From contig JAKOGI010000054.1 in the NCBI GenBank assembly GCA_029747015.1, forward strand, positions 1,005,001 to 1,069,000: DNA of 64,000 bases. Direction: 5' to 3'. Of the stretch, positions 13,572-25,509 are shown piece after piece. Both the position numbers and the translations under genes were made by a program. The number at the start of each line of letters is the position of its first letter. Position 1 is the stretch's first letter. Source of the stretch: Carnegiea gigantea (lineage: Eukaryota; Streptophyta; Magnoliopsida; Caryophyllales; Cactaceae). The notes below the pieces were generated by a model. It saw nothing but the letters and a program-made list of their open reading frames with translations. It made no database searches and was not told the DNA's origin.

Positions 13572-16359
13572 TACAATGCCCCCAATCAGTACCCATCCTC
13601 ATAGTCCTAACAACTTACACTTGGTGATTTATATGGTGATTGGAGGCATTACCGCCGTGATAAAGAGGACGAGGCTAGCTTTAACACCTAAAACTTAACA
13701 GCCTCACACGTACGTTAGACATATTATAAGATCTTATCTAGAGCTTATTGCTATACAATTAATTAGAGTAAGTGTATATACAAATTGTGATACCTTACTT
13801 GAAACAAGTCAAATGACATCTAATTTTTTTTTCTACTTTTGAACATAAGAATGCCATCTGATGACTCAACAAGCATATATGTAGGCCACCCAAGCTTCCA
13901 TGGACATCACTGTGAGCTTCTCCGGACCCACAGACCGTCGTTGCTTCATTCAAACCGTTAGACTTCACAATTTCATGAACAAATTACCTAAAAATAGAAA
14001 GATACAAAAGATTTGAAAAATGAGCCGAAGCCCAATATGTTTACCCCTATATTGTAAAGACTAAAATTCATTTTTCAGTGAGTGTGTGCACTTCAATTCA
14101 TTTTAATTCGAAATCAGGGAGGGAGAGAATTTTCATAAAACTGTTACCGATTATTATTATCTGAAAGTGGAACCCAGCTCATATATATATATTGTGATCA
14201 TTGAGTAGGTGTATACCTACAAAGCCGATCGAATAGCCTGACTTGAGGCTGCGTGGGTGAATTGATGGGCGTAAGCCCTGAGGATTGATAACTGGTGGGT
14301 CCACTTGATTATGTGGCAAAATAATATTTGAAAATCATTCATTAAATAATTATATATTATGAGACTTTGGTATTTATGGAAAACATGTGAACTTTTGAAG
14401 GATACAGGCAGTAAACGTACCTGTTTGCTAATCTCTCCCATCCTAGCAATGAAGTGGGCAAGCTTGGGCAACTCAATGGCATGACCCTCTTCTCTGTTTA
14501 AAGAGGGTCTTTGAGAATTACTTGTTACTTAATAAGAACTTATAATTTGATATTATTCATGCATCAAATCAATAACCTGCTTGTCTACATTTTACCATAA
14601 ACCTACTTCATTTGACTTTCAATTAATCAACGTGCAGGTACATACCATCCATAAACTACATGTGAATACCTTTACACTTCCATCTTTGTGAGCTCATTTA
14701 CACACTGGTAACTTATCATAACTGTGGAGCGTGTCGACCAGACTTACGGTTTTAGACAAGGTTTAATTTTGATAATTGATCTCTTCTTCTCCGTCTTGTA
14801 TGCCACCGCATAACTGTATAACTTATTTTTTTGATTTATTATTTCTTGATCTCTAACTTGATCTTCCAAAACAACACAGATTGAAAGTTGAATTAATTCA
14901 TTATAGTTGTTTAATAACTAGATCTTAAATCCAATTTCGCCAATCTCAATGCACTACATGCCACCTTTCAACCATTATGTTAATATGAAACAGTATTCGT
15001 TACAATAGTTTAATAAGAACTGCCCATACCTAACCACATCCAACAATATTCATTTGAAAGATATCGTATAATTCATATTTTACATGTTATCAATTTATTC
15101 AAAACTTGAGTCCCTACCCATAGTTCATGATGGGATTCATTGACATTTCCAGTCAACTTCCACCAACATTCCTTAATAGTCTTCATTCTTAATAAACATG
15201 AACTAAATTAAACCAAGTAGCTATTCAAAACGTCACTCCTCACGGTATTTTTCATCTGTACTCTTTCTTATTGCATATTTGAAGACTCCAATGGCAGTAT
15301 ATGTCTCTTATTTCTTATCCTCTACTTTATATACTCTTCTAGCCATCATAACAACTTAATTAAAGTTGGATTTTTCTAGGTTCACCAATTCACCCAAAAT
15401 TCTTTCCCTTTATGCATGCTAGTGTCCAATTCCCCATTTATAATTCACATAAGCAAATTTCTTTAATGATGCTCCAGCTAATTTACTTAATTCCACAATT
15501 CTTTGATTAACCACTATGACAATCCCAAATCATCAAACAGTTATTTCAACAATTCATAGATGGATTCTTTAACCCATTCTGGAACTTCTATCTATATCGT
15601 AGAAAATAGCTTCTCAAAATGTTTCATGATTACTAGCTAATTACCCACCAAATCAACTAAATTCGACGTATTAACTAATAAACATCATAATTTTGAGAAG
15701 AAATAATAGTATAATTTTGTGAAACAAAAGGGGGGAGGAGTTCCAAGAATTATGCTTTAAACCCTAGAAATTGGTTGAGAGATTTATGCTAAGGACTTGA
15801 GTGGGTGCTGAATAAAGCCGGCAATAGGTCCTGGCACTGAACAGTGGCGGTCATCGACCAGGAGCAGGCTCGATGGGCTGCAACAACAACAACTGAAAGG
15901 AATAGGGCTGGAGCAATTTGAGTGAAAGGAGCAGAGGGCAGACTTAGGATTGCGTTGGTCAATTGCTGGCAAGGTCTGGCCCTTGCAAACTACAACAATG
16001 GTGGCTCGACCATGAGAGCAGGGCAAGATAGAGAGGGAGAGGGCGTATGAAGGAAGGAGCAGGTGTGACATTTTAATTGTGTTTCCACTGATATATAATA
16101 TATGTATCCTTCTTCTTTTATTTATTTATTTAGTTATTTTTTATTATTATCATTATTATTATTATTATTGTTGTTATTATTATTATGAATTAAGTTGAAA
16201 TTTGATACTTGAGGGTCTTGTAGCTTTACTCATTCGTGTTGCCCAAGACCTGTATAGGATGTTCGAAAATGTGAAAATTTTGAATTGAATGCTCGCACTC
16301 AAATTAGCCTAATCGTGTAATTAAGCAGGATAATAGTTAACCTAATTTGGGACATTACA
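13572..16359 (-). repeat. 3' LTR of the LARD-like element
   Basis: About 2788 bp. On the minus strand it starts TGTAATGTCCCAAATTAGG and ends GGGGGCATTGTA, an imperfect inverted terminus. It contains a (TTA)n-type tract (about 16141-16186). It is clearly homologous to 25510-28281 along its length, with scattered substitutions and small indels. A 95-codon open stretch on the minus strand inside it (15784-16071) looks fortuitous. Confidence 0.9.
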
Positions 16360-16395
16360 GCCTTTCCCCCCTTAAAATAAGCTTCGTCCTCGAAA
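16360..16395 (-). other. Polypurine tract of the LARD-like element
   Basis: The minus strand reads CGAGGACGAAGC, then TTATTTTAAGGGGGGAAAGGC, directly next to the LTR start. The 'gaggacgaa...aagggggga' form is typical of Del/Tekay-type Ty3/gypsy elements. Confidence 0.85.
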
Positions 16396-16402
16396 CTTAA
16401 AA

Positions 16403-16405
16403 ACA
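16403..16405. repeat. CACTA target-site duplication (ACA), left copy
   Basis: ACA immediately before CACTACAAGAAA, matched by ACA at 20668-20670 after the other end. CACTA transposons make 3-bp duplications. Confidence 0.85.
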
Positions 16406-16439
16406 CACTACAAGAAATGTTACATGTACCCATGCTTAA

Positions 16440-16720
16440 ATTTGCATCTTTTCACACTTATATCCATGGTAGGGCATATTCGCCACACTAAAGGTAAGCA
16501 TGCATAGGGTATTAGTGAGGAAAAATTCGCCACGCTTAATAAGAGTGACTGATAGTGCAGTACCCACGCTTATATCCGTGGAAGACGGCGCCATCTACCA
16601 CACTTATAGGTGTTGGTAGGTTATCCTCGTTTGTATCCGTGGCTAGAGTATACTTTGAGAGAAAAATCATTCATACCACTCTCGCGCTTATAAGTGTAGC
16701 GTTATACATTTGATAACTAA
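16440..16720. repeat. CACTA left subterminal repeats
   Basis: Repeated 10-15 bp units of the form (C)CAC(A/G)CTTATA and their complements, for example near 16458, 16530, 16561, 16598 and 16684. Such arrays bind the TNPA-type protein in En/Spm. The protein itself is not seen here. Confidence 0.75.
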
Positions 16721-16860
16721 CTTTCAAATGCTGTAAGCGGATAACTAATTTTGGCGGAAAAATTTTTATATAAAAGAAATAAAAATCATTGTATTAAAAA
16801 ATGCAAATAGTTTATATTCACTAATGTACTATAATGCCTCGCCTATAATCATAGTTTACA

Positions 16861-16882
16861 CACACACACACACACACACACA
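16861..16882. repeat. (CA)n microsatellite
   Basis: About eleven CA dinucleotides inside the CACTA element. Confidence 0.9.
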
Positions 16883-17632
16883 GGAAGAAAAATAAAGAGA
16901 GAAAATATATATTTGATCATAATGTAAATGATACAAAAGATATGACAACTTTATAACTATAAACAAATTATTATTAATTAAGTTCCAAAACAACTAGTGT
17001 TCAACCACATAACGAAAAGTATGAAATTAAATTCAACATGCCTACAAAGTTGAGTTTGTTTGAAATATACACATATAAATTGAAACAAAACAGAACAAAT
17101 GAGATGATATAGAACTCCACAACTTCAAGTGAACACTCAAACTTTATATCCGATGCTGTAACATGCTGCCCTTGGTTTCAACCTGAAATCACCAAGCCTA
17201 TACATTAGAGTTATGTATAACAAACAACACTACTAATAGAAAAAAACTTCTAAAAAGAATGCAAGTAGGCCTCCATAACTAGGTGCTCTCACTCTAAAAA
17301 TATTATATAATATCCTTACGTTTAGATTTGTCTCCTTAGCAAATTCAATGATTTTGAAAAAAATTCGGTAGAGTTCTGCCTAAAACTTGACTATTTTCCT
17401 TTTATAACATGTCATAAATACAATAAGAAACCGTGCACAATCTCAACGGCCACAAGTCGGAGCAAATCAACTCAACAGGCCACATGCCTAGAATATCCAA
17501 CACAAATTCAACCCATTGCCATGAATAAATCCAGAAATCGAAGAAGCCACAATAAGACATTTCAATGTACAAATGCAAATCAAACAACAGATTACCATAA
17601 AGACATGTAATTTAAATTTTTTTATATTAAAC

Positions 17633-18239
17633 TCACAATTTCACATTTTGCAGTCTCTCAAGTAACACCTCGTCAACCATCTGGGGATCAGCTTTGTAAT
17701 CGCATGCATTCAATACCTATTGTAATTATGTTCAATTTGTCAACATATGATTGAATCTATCATATCAAAATTGACAAGAAATGAAAGATGAGACAATATT
17801 TACCATGCCCGCAAGATAACAAGTCATCAAAACCTTCTTTTCACCATGAGCGTACTTTCTAACTGAATCAGGATTCTTTTTCAGCACCTTTTCGGTTATC
17901 TTCATCACTTCATCATAAGTCAACTAGCAAAATGTGTTTATGTTTATAAGGATTTGCACAGAACATGAATGGTGTAGAATATTTTAAAAAAAAGACATAC
18001 TAGAGACACCACATTTGACTTTGGTCGTTTAGAATTTCCTTGATTAGTGAACTTGCTATTCATTCCCTTGATGGTTCTCTAGCAAAGAAAATAAATAAAT
18101 AAAGATTTGATAATCATATATGCAACTAACATATCATTTAGAATGACAAACATCATATTTAAAAAATACCTTTTGATTTGAAGTATCCCCTTGAATTGAA
18201 GTGCCAACTAAAGTAGGAGTCCCTCCACCAGGAGAAGGT
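17633..18239 (-). pseudogene. Captured multi-exon gene fragment with GatB/YqeY-like C-terminal domain
   Basis: Four minus-strand exons can be read: about 18239-18170, 18078-18001, 17923-17804 and 17716-17633. The three introns between them are phase 0, begin GT and end AG. The joined frame is open to a TGA at 17633-17635 (the reverse-strand complement). The last two exons (67 residues) contain 'KKNPDSVRKY', a central GEKKVL, a Y-LAG block, then 'KADP' and 'LLERL'. This matches the order and spacing of the C-terminal helical domain of GatB (subunit B of glutamyl-tRNA(Gln) amidotransferase) and YqeY, which binds the tRNA elbow. The catalytic kinase-like cradle domain of GatB is not seen upstream; the preceding exons are Gly/Ser/Asn-rich. 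I infer DNA-level capture of host exons by the CACTA. Whether it is expressed is unknown, and the first exon and its acceptor are uncertain. Confidence 0.6.
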
Positions 18240-19825
18240 CTACCATCACCATTAAAACATATGAATAGAATTCAAGAAATATGACATTTATAATCAATTA
18301 ACTCTTCACTATAATAAAGGCTCCTTCAGCTTAAAATGCATACAAGTGTCTTAAATCACTTAATCTCATCACATTGAAGAAACTCTCAATCTCCACCCCT
18401 TTTTTTATGAAAGGTAACAATTGTTATAATGTAATGTTATAAAATCTGAAATCCAGCCCACAGATATTTACTCCCCTTTAATATAGTAATTAATATATAT
18501 GATCAATATTTAATCTCTTGACATATTCTCCCACTTAATCTACTTATTGATTAAAATGTAAGCCTGGTAGACTTTAAAATCATTATTTAGCTTCTAATGC
18601 TTTCAAGCATGCGGATGATTTAAGTCAAGCAACCCAGAGCGTGAACCTAATACATTAAAATATATCAAGCTATATGGTCAATTAGAAGTAATATCATTAC
18701 AAGTAAGGCAATTAGGAGTACAACTAGCATGAATAGACATGATTAATTAAAGCAAATAGCATCACATATATATGTGTAGAGCAACATAAAAGTGCAATGC
18801 CACAAGGGCATTGAATGCTAAAATTTTATCATCAAGTCAATGTATCTAACGTGTGCCATTACTACAATCAAGGGCACTAAATCTGTAATATATCTATCAA
18901 ATTCTCTTATTCTTCTCCTCTTTGATTGTCATCAAAAGTGAGAGTTATGTCACGAGTGAAAATGTCTAGGTGTTGTCCACCAAAAAAAAAAGAGAAAAAC
19001 ATACAAGCCATAACAAAATAATCAATGGGAGATACTCATAGGAATGAACTTGTTTTCATTCCAATCTTGTTTGATATTTTATAATAAAATAACCAATTTA
19101 ACAATGCAACAGTGAATCAAGCAAAGTGACAAAAATGGAGAGGATAATGCTGACACAACTGATGACATTATTGTGAAAGTTGATCCTATCACTCCCAAAT
19201 CTGTAACTCCTGAGCCACCTCAAAATGAAAGGTGATTTGAACCAAGAAAAGAGAGCACACTTTGTATCAACTTTGTCAATGAGGTAGTGCTGGTTTTAAA
19301 CATTCATGGTTGTGTTGAATGGACATGCTTCCGCTTTGATTGTAGGCTCTTTTTGAAGTTGAACATTATCTTATGGAAGCTTTCATATGTCATACTCTCC
19401 ATCTTTTTCCTCCTCCTCCTCCTCATAAAGATCGTTGTTTTAAAACATCATGAAACTAAGAAACTTAAAAACATTATTTTTGTAGTAGAGATTGGGGATG
19501 ATCAATCATATGAAGGGATGGTGATGTCAGGTGTCGTGCTAGAGGTTTAAACCTACTCTCTTTCTTCTCCTCTAACCCTTTCTTCTTCTCTTATTCTCCT
19601 CAATTCTCCTTTTATGTTTCCTTGGTCTTCTCTTCTTCCAACTCCTCCTGCCTTATGCTAGGCACCTCAATTAAGGACTCCTTAAGGTCCTTGAAGGATG
19701 TTTGTGCCTTTGTTACATCTTTTTCTATATCAAAGCTTTCAATCTACTTAAGGAGTCCCTAGATGATGGTCTCCAGGTCTATACTGTACCTTTTAGGCAC
19801 TGCCCCTATAAGCTTCCTAACCACA

Positions 19826-19915
19826 ATCCAAAGTCCCCTGTTTTCCTACGTAATCTGATCCATTCATCTAACCTATCCAAAATCCCCTGTTTTCCTACTT
19901 AATCTGATCCATTCA
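19826..19915. repeat. 49-bp tandem duplication inside CACTA
   Basis: Two units start at 19826 and 19875 and share CCCCTGTTTTCCTAC and TAATCTGATCCATTCA, with few differences. Confidence 0.85.
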
Positions 19916-20079
19916 AGTAATCTTAATCCCCAAAATCATTGGCTTCAATGGGTAAACTGAAGTATGAATCATGATGAAAAGAACAAATCTGGGCAATAGC
20001 TACCATAAATTATTGCAATAGACTAGAAACATAGGCAATAGAAACTCAAACCTTTACAAATCAAAGGATGCATGCAGCA

Positions 20080-20345
20080 GACACGACCCCGGAACAAAGC
20101 CGACATCGAAATCATCGTTAACGGGTGAGAGTAGAGGCGAAGACTTATGAAGAAGGGATGATACCAGAACCCTCACCGCCAAGCAGAAGCATCGCCGACA
20201 CCGCTGGAGGAATCCGTCTGGCTGGGTATAAGCAGAAGCAGGCAGTGTAGGGTTTTGATGAACAATGGAAGTCTGGGAATAGGAGCGCGAAGATGAAAAG
20301 GGGCAAGGACGGCAGAGAATTTGACTGGGGTCTAAAAACGAGTAT
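20080..20345 (-). promoter_or_regulatory. GC-richer leader-like segment at CACTA right end
   Basis: This block stands out from the surrounding AT-rich DNA. On the minus strand it has a CT-rich stretch, short open frames and a possible 5' exon followed by a GT. It lies at the correct end to be the 5' region of the transcription unit that ends with the GatB-like exons. There is no direct evidence of transcription. Confidence 0.35.
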
Positions 20346-20419
20346 GGTCTTTTTTTTACAAAAAAAAATAATTTAATTCAATGGAGGGTTTGGCGTGAAA
20401 TGTAAACAAATTTCAAAAA

Positions 20420-20650
20420 ATAAAAAAAATGAATACCACACTTAATATATGTGCTAAGTGTGTCCTATTCACGAGATATACGTCTCCACGCTTAATATGG
20501 GTAGGAATATCTTAATTAATTATTACCACTCTTATAAGAGTGGTTATATTTTTCCTCACTTATTGTGCGTGAGGATAGTTACAAGCTTTCATTTTTACTT
20601 ATTTTATCACCACACTTAGCCATGTATGGTTAAATAAGAGTGGGAGCATG
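20420..20650. repeat. CACTA right subterminal repeats
   Basis: The CCACACTTAATAT, CCACGCTTAATAT, CCACTCTTATAAGAG and CCACACTTAGCC units mirror those at the left end, in both orientations. Confidence 0.75.
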
Positions 20651-20670
20651 ACCTTTTCTTTGTAGTGACA

Positions 20671-23600
20671 TAACCCAAAGGCAATTAGGGTTAATATATA
20701 GTACCAAATTTTGTTATGCTCTCTTCTTCCCCCCCCCCCCCGAGGTAATTTCAATAATGCTAATTGATTAACTAAATAGAAGACAAGAAGGAAGTCTTAG
20801 TTTTGCAAGTATTTTACTTGCTATGTTTGGCTTAAACGTCAATAATGAATATCTCCAATGCCTAATAATCAAAAATAATAGACATGGCTACCAAGGGGAT
20901 AAATATTTTCTAGAACAAACATCTTGACCGGAAATAATTTCAAGAGTGAGTGTCAAAATAGACATGCTGGTGCAATTCGATTACAAGAAAGAAGGACACT
21001 TGACATAACTTGGGCAAATAAGTGGTACGGATAGACCGTTGACACAGTCTTGACGCAACAGGGGTGTCACATGGCTACTTGTATTGAGAATTTCATCACC
21101 CTATCCAAACTCAATTCAAAGAAAAGTACAAAATCAACGCCGTTGTTAATTGGAGTATTGTTCAACCTAAATGGACTTCTGATAAACAAAATTGATTCAC
21201 AATGACTTCGAACTGAAAAATGAGATTGAATCAAGCGAATTACATATTTTAACCAGGTATCCCTTCCATTAGAATAAAAGGAATCCAAATGTATGTTTAT
21301 GGGACTCGAATGCTGAAAATCAAGATAGTTTGAATTAGTTATTTAGAATTAAACAAGAAGATTACATCATATGTCGAATATTTAAGTTTACATATTTTGA
21401 TTGCTAAGTGGAAAGGATGAGTGGTACTCTTAAGGCTAAGTTGTTGCGATAAATAACTAACATTTTCAAGAGAGATATGGGTGCACAAGTTAAATCCATA
21501 TTCTTCTGAATGATCTCTCCATGTAAAGGGCATACAAATAGCAACCTTGAAACAACTTGGGAAAAGCAATTGAATGATAAGTAATAGGGAGTGCATTTCA
21601 CTTCCAAGCTTGAAGTTGCTGGATTATAAGAAAATAACATGAGCTTCACTTCCAAGCTTGACGTTGCTGGATTATAAAAAAATTAACATGAGCATACCAG
21701 CTGAATTCCAAAAAGATGATTTGCCCGGTAAAAAGAATATTGTCATTAATCCATGTTAGAATGTCAAAGAATGGCCAAAATGAAGGGAAAAGTAATACAA
21801 TTGTAAGGGTTTCAAGGGGTAAGAAAATGAGTAACAAACAAAGAACATATGAACATCTGATTAATATTTTGAGAGAGGCCCAAGACACCAGTTGTACACA
21901 TAGGTGAATACACTTTCAGCGAAATGAAGGGGAAAATGATGGAAGTCAAAAGTATCAAAATATCATTGATCATTTAAAGTTAGACTAGCACATATTTCAT
22001 AGTTTGTAATGAATTTCGAGGACATGGTGGGTCACATTATAAAGCAGGAGCATTATTGAGGACTGATAGAACTCCACAAATTTGAAAGGAAAAGAGGAAA
22101 TTAAATAATATTGGAAAGAATCAAATTTCAAAGGTGGGGTCAAACCAAACAAATATGAGAAATGTCAACAAGAAGTGCATAAACACAAAAGACATATTCT
22201 AATTGGCAAAGAGTTGGATGATAGTTAGGATCTTTTAGGCAAATGTTCTAAATCCAGAGCAGATACAATAGCAAAGAGATGATACCATAAACGAGTTGAG
22301 ATGACTATGTGAAAAGTAAGTGAATGATTGAAAAGTAATGAGAATGTTGTTGATGTAAGGTTTCACTGGAAAGAGCAAATGAAAAATTAGGAAACAATAA
22401 GTATAGAAAATAGTGTTATGAGGCAAATAGAATGAAAACAACAGTACCATAAACAATTCAAGAATGAAGGTTATCTCAATTTATCAGATAAACAATCCCC
22501 ATCTCGAAATTACTGTATAACAAAATAATTTCGAAATAGGTTTCCATGGGAAGACAAAAATTAACAAGGCAAAAGCTTCAATGGTTCAGCAAGGGAGGTC
22601 ATAAAATTTACATCCTAGAAGGAACCAAGTGCTCATTTAGGTAAATATGTATACAGGAAAAGTCATAACCGAAAAGAATTTTCAAATTAGCAGAGATTAT
22701 GACATAGAGAAGTGAGGCGCCTCACAAACAGCACTTTTCGAGTAAATAGACAAGGATATGCATTTGGTTATGGGACTCTTAAGGGTTTCTTGTTACCGAA
22801 TTTGTCCTAGATTTTGACTGGGCTAGTCGGACAAAGGAATTCAGGCCCTGATGTCAAGTGTCATGTAGATGATTTAGATTACAGTAGAAAAAGATACATT
22901 GAATTACAAGGCAAATGAAGGGTAAACGGATTCCAGATAATCAATTTAGTGAAAGGAAAACTATGTACAACTATGACTAATGAATTCAAAGCGCAATACC
23001 AACATTCTTGGGTATAAACAAAAAGATTCCAATACTCCTAGAGATGAGGGACAATATTGTAGGAGGAAATTGATCTTGACGGTAATAATATGAGGAATAT
23101 TCCAAGGAAGGGTAATCATACGACAGAGGAGCTCGACTTTATAAATTATAGGTGTCGATTAAATTCAAGTGACTTTAATTGTGAAGTCATAAGGTATCAA
23201 AGAAATGTTCAAAATAATGTGGATAAGAATGATGCTCTGATAGGAGACGATCATGTAAAAAGCTCAATAAACCAACCCAAATGACTATTGCTTATCACAA
23301 AGAGTCTAATGGGGTGCTGTCTGTCGATAGGTGGTTAGCTGAAAGTTGTAACAAAACTAGTCAATTATTGAATACTAACTAATCAAGGGTGCTTAGAGAG
23401 TGACAACGGGAGTACTCATCCAAACCAGCAAGGTGACACCGTAGCCGAAGAACAACTTTTCACGGGTGGTCGTAGTTACGTTGAAGGAAATGTGAGAATC
23501 TGTAAAATGGTGATGCTGTAGGACTATATTCCCCATAGTTTGCTGGATCTGTTAAGCTTCTTTTTTTTTTTTTTTTTTTGAGTGTGAAAGAACAGTATGA

Positions 23601-25487
23601 TCTAAGAGATCTCAGGGATTGGGACACGGAAAATAGAGTACGAGTTTCAGTTAACATCAAGACATGGAAAGGTCGGATTACTTAACGCGAGAGGGTAACG
23701 AACAATATTAAACACTATATATAGGCATCCTTGATATTGGTCTGCTAAATATTCTCAATGGAATCGGATAGGCCACCGGAAAAATTCACATGACTAGGAT
23801 GATTGCCTGAGTCTTGCTCAACATTAAAAAAAAAAAAAAAAAAAACACCAGATTGCAGAGTTCTTAGGTTGTGCCATCACACAGTTCACTTATTATAGGT
23901 GGCCTCATATTTATAAATTTGATATTAAGCCCAGAATTGCTATTATATCCATAAGTCCAACAATCATAACTCAGATGCAGTTTATATACACTCAAGTGCA
24001 AAAACTAAATCCTTCCTCAAACATATATTGCTGTAGTGATAGTAAAAGATTAAAATAGCTACCCGACTATTAAAGCTAGTCTCCAAATACCACCCATTAC
24101 CTAAGCTACCTCCATAGCACTTCATGTATTCTACAAATGGACATGTAGTCTAGTTTATAGGAAGTCCCCTTACGGAAAGAATCATGGTGTACATCACTTG
24201 ACATCAAGTGCTGGCTTGTAAGCTCTTCACATTATAAGTTTGATGTAACCCCCACCAATGAGCAACCTTTTAATTGTTTCAATTGCCTCTTGCTTCTCTC
24301 GTGGTTGCGCTACCTGTAGTCTCAAACTAACAGCCTAGTTTAGAGTATACCTTTACCCCATGTCACTGCATGCACCGGATAACAAGTAATCAGAATCATC
24401 AAGATACAATCTGATCATGAGAAACTGCATTCTTCGTATAAATAATTTAAAAAACACACACATATTTTTCAACCTTATACATTTGTGGATGTCTACTAAC
24501 TCCCTCAAATCCGCAAATGTTTCACAAGGCTAGATTACAATATTATGGACACTTGTTCATATAACCCCTCTTTTTTTATTTTATTTTTTTTGCGCAGATT
24601 TGAGTCCTAACGTCCAGCTGTTACACTATTTTCCCCAAAACTCGCTTTTTAAGACCCCATTGCCAGTAAGTTCTGGACTAATCTCCCTTGATTTGATCAA
24701 GACTAATCATACACATAATGGTTGACCGTGGCATAATAAATAAATTGAATTGTCCAACCTCGATTCTTCAAAAAGCATTCTCCATGTTTATCCACATGAC
24801 TTTCGAAGGACCATTCATCCTATCAACACTTCAATTACAACCTTCAACCTAACTTTAACTAGGAGCTAAACTCATGTCTTTAATTGCACCCACATATGCA
24901 AATCAAGTTGTAACATACCCAATTGGTTTCCTCTACGTGATTGTAAAACACCTAATATATGATAGCTCGCATATACTCCCACATCGTAATGATGCTTCGG
25001 TGATCATGCTATTAAGACATAGTTGGCAATCCTCGTTACTTTTCATAAAATTTTCCAACTCAATATGTCCTTTAATATACAACCACATATCACCCATGTA
25101 TTATCAATAATCCTTTCATCATGTCTTCTATGTAGAACTAGTATCACCAACCAAATGTAAAAGAAATATGGGCCCTTACAGCCTCTCGTAGAGTCACTCA
25201 ATTGTAACTACAAAACAATTGAAAGGACATACTGCAAGTGTAGTAGATGTTAGATATTGTTTAGTTCGTATCATTTGAGATCCTAACTAACTCCAAATAA
25301 TTGGGAAGAAGTCTATATAGGTTAGCACCTTATAAAAATACATAAGAAAGAGATGACAGAAGCAAAAACAAGGCGGGTATCACTCAACACCTAGCAGTTA
25401 CTAACTTGAAAGCCTAACTTCATTACTAGTGCCCCTAATTGCTGCAAACATCAGTCGCATATCCTTCATGGCTCACAGTGATCTAAC
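20671..25487 (-). other. Internal noncoding region of the LARD-like element
   Basis: About 4.8 kb without a recognisable protein on either strand; the longest open stretches are under 90 codons and overlap in conflicting frames. It contains a poly-C run (20731-20744), a 48-bp tandem duplication (21599-21694), a poly-T run (about 23561-23580) and a poly-A run (about 23825-23845). Confidence 0.65.
21599..21694. repeat. 48-bp tandem duplication
   Basis: Two units starting CACTTCCAAGCTTGA at 21599 and 21647, differing at a few positions. Confidence 0.9.
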
Positions 25488-25505
25488 AACCTGGCTCTAA
25501 TACCA
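25488..25505 (-). other. LARD primer binding site, initiator tRNA-Met type
   Basis: The minus strand reads TGGTATTAGAGCCAGGTT, one change from TGGTATCAGAGCCAGGTT. It is 4 bases from the 5' LTR. This fixes the orientation of the element as minus. Confidence 0.9.
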
Positions 25506-25509
25506 CAAC

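Larger units (their letters stand above)
16406..20667 (-). mobile_element. CACTA (En/Spm) DNA transposon, non-autonomous, with captured exons
   Basis: The ends are CACTACAAGAAA at 16406 and, inverted, CACTACAAAGAAA ending at 20667, flanked by ACA/ACA. Both ends have clustered subterminal repeats of the CCACACTTATA / CCACGCTTAATA type. Total length is 4262 bp. I find no TNP2/TNPD transposase. Instead the minus strand has GC-richer leader-like sequence near 20080-20340 and at least four spliced exons near 17633-18239. A plus-strand open stretch (19287-19550) is not recognised. The insertion is into the LARD internal region, a few bases from its PPT. Confidence 0.9.

Noticed and set aside
15784..16071. 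95-codon Ser/Leu/Cys-rich frame
   Set aside because: It lies inside the LARD LTR, and the other LTR has no equivalent uninterrupted frame. No known family.
18890..19560. Plus-strand coding region inside the CACTA element
   Set aside because: The open stretch at 19287-19550 starts mid-sequence and matches no transposase or host family I know. It is left unassigned.
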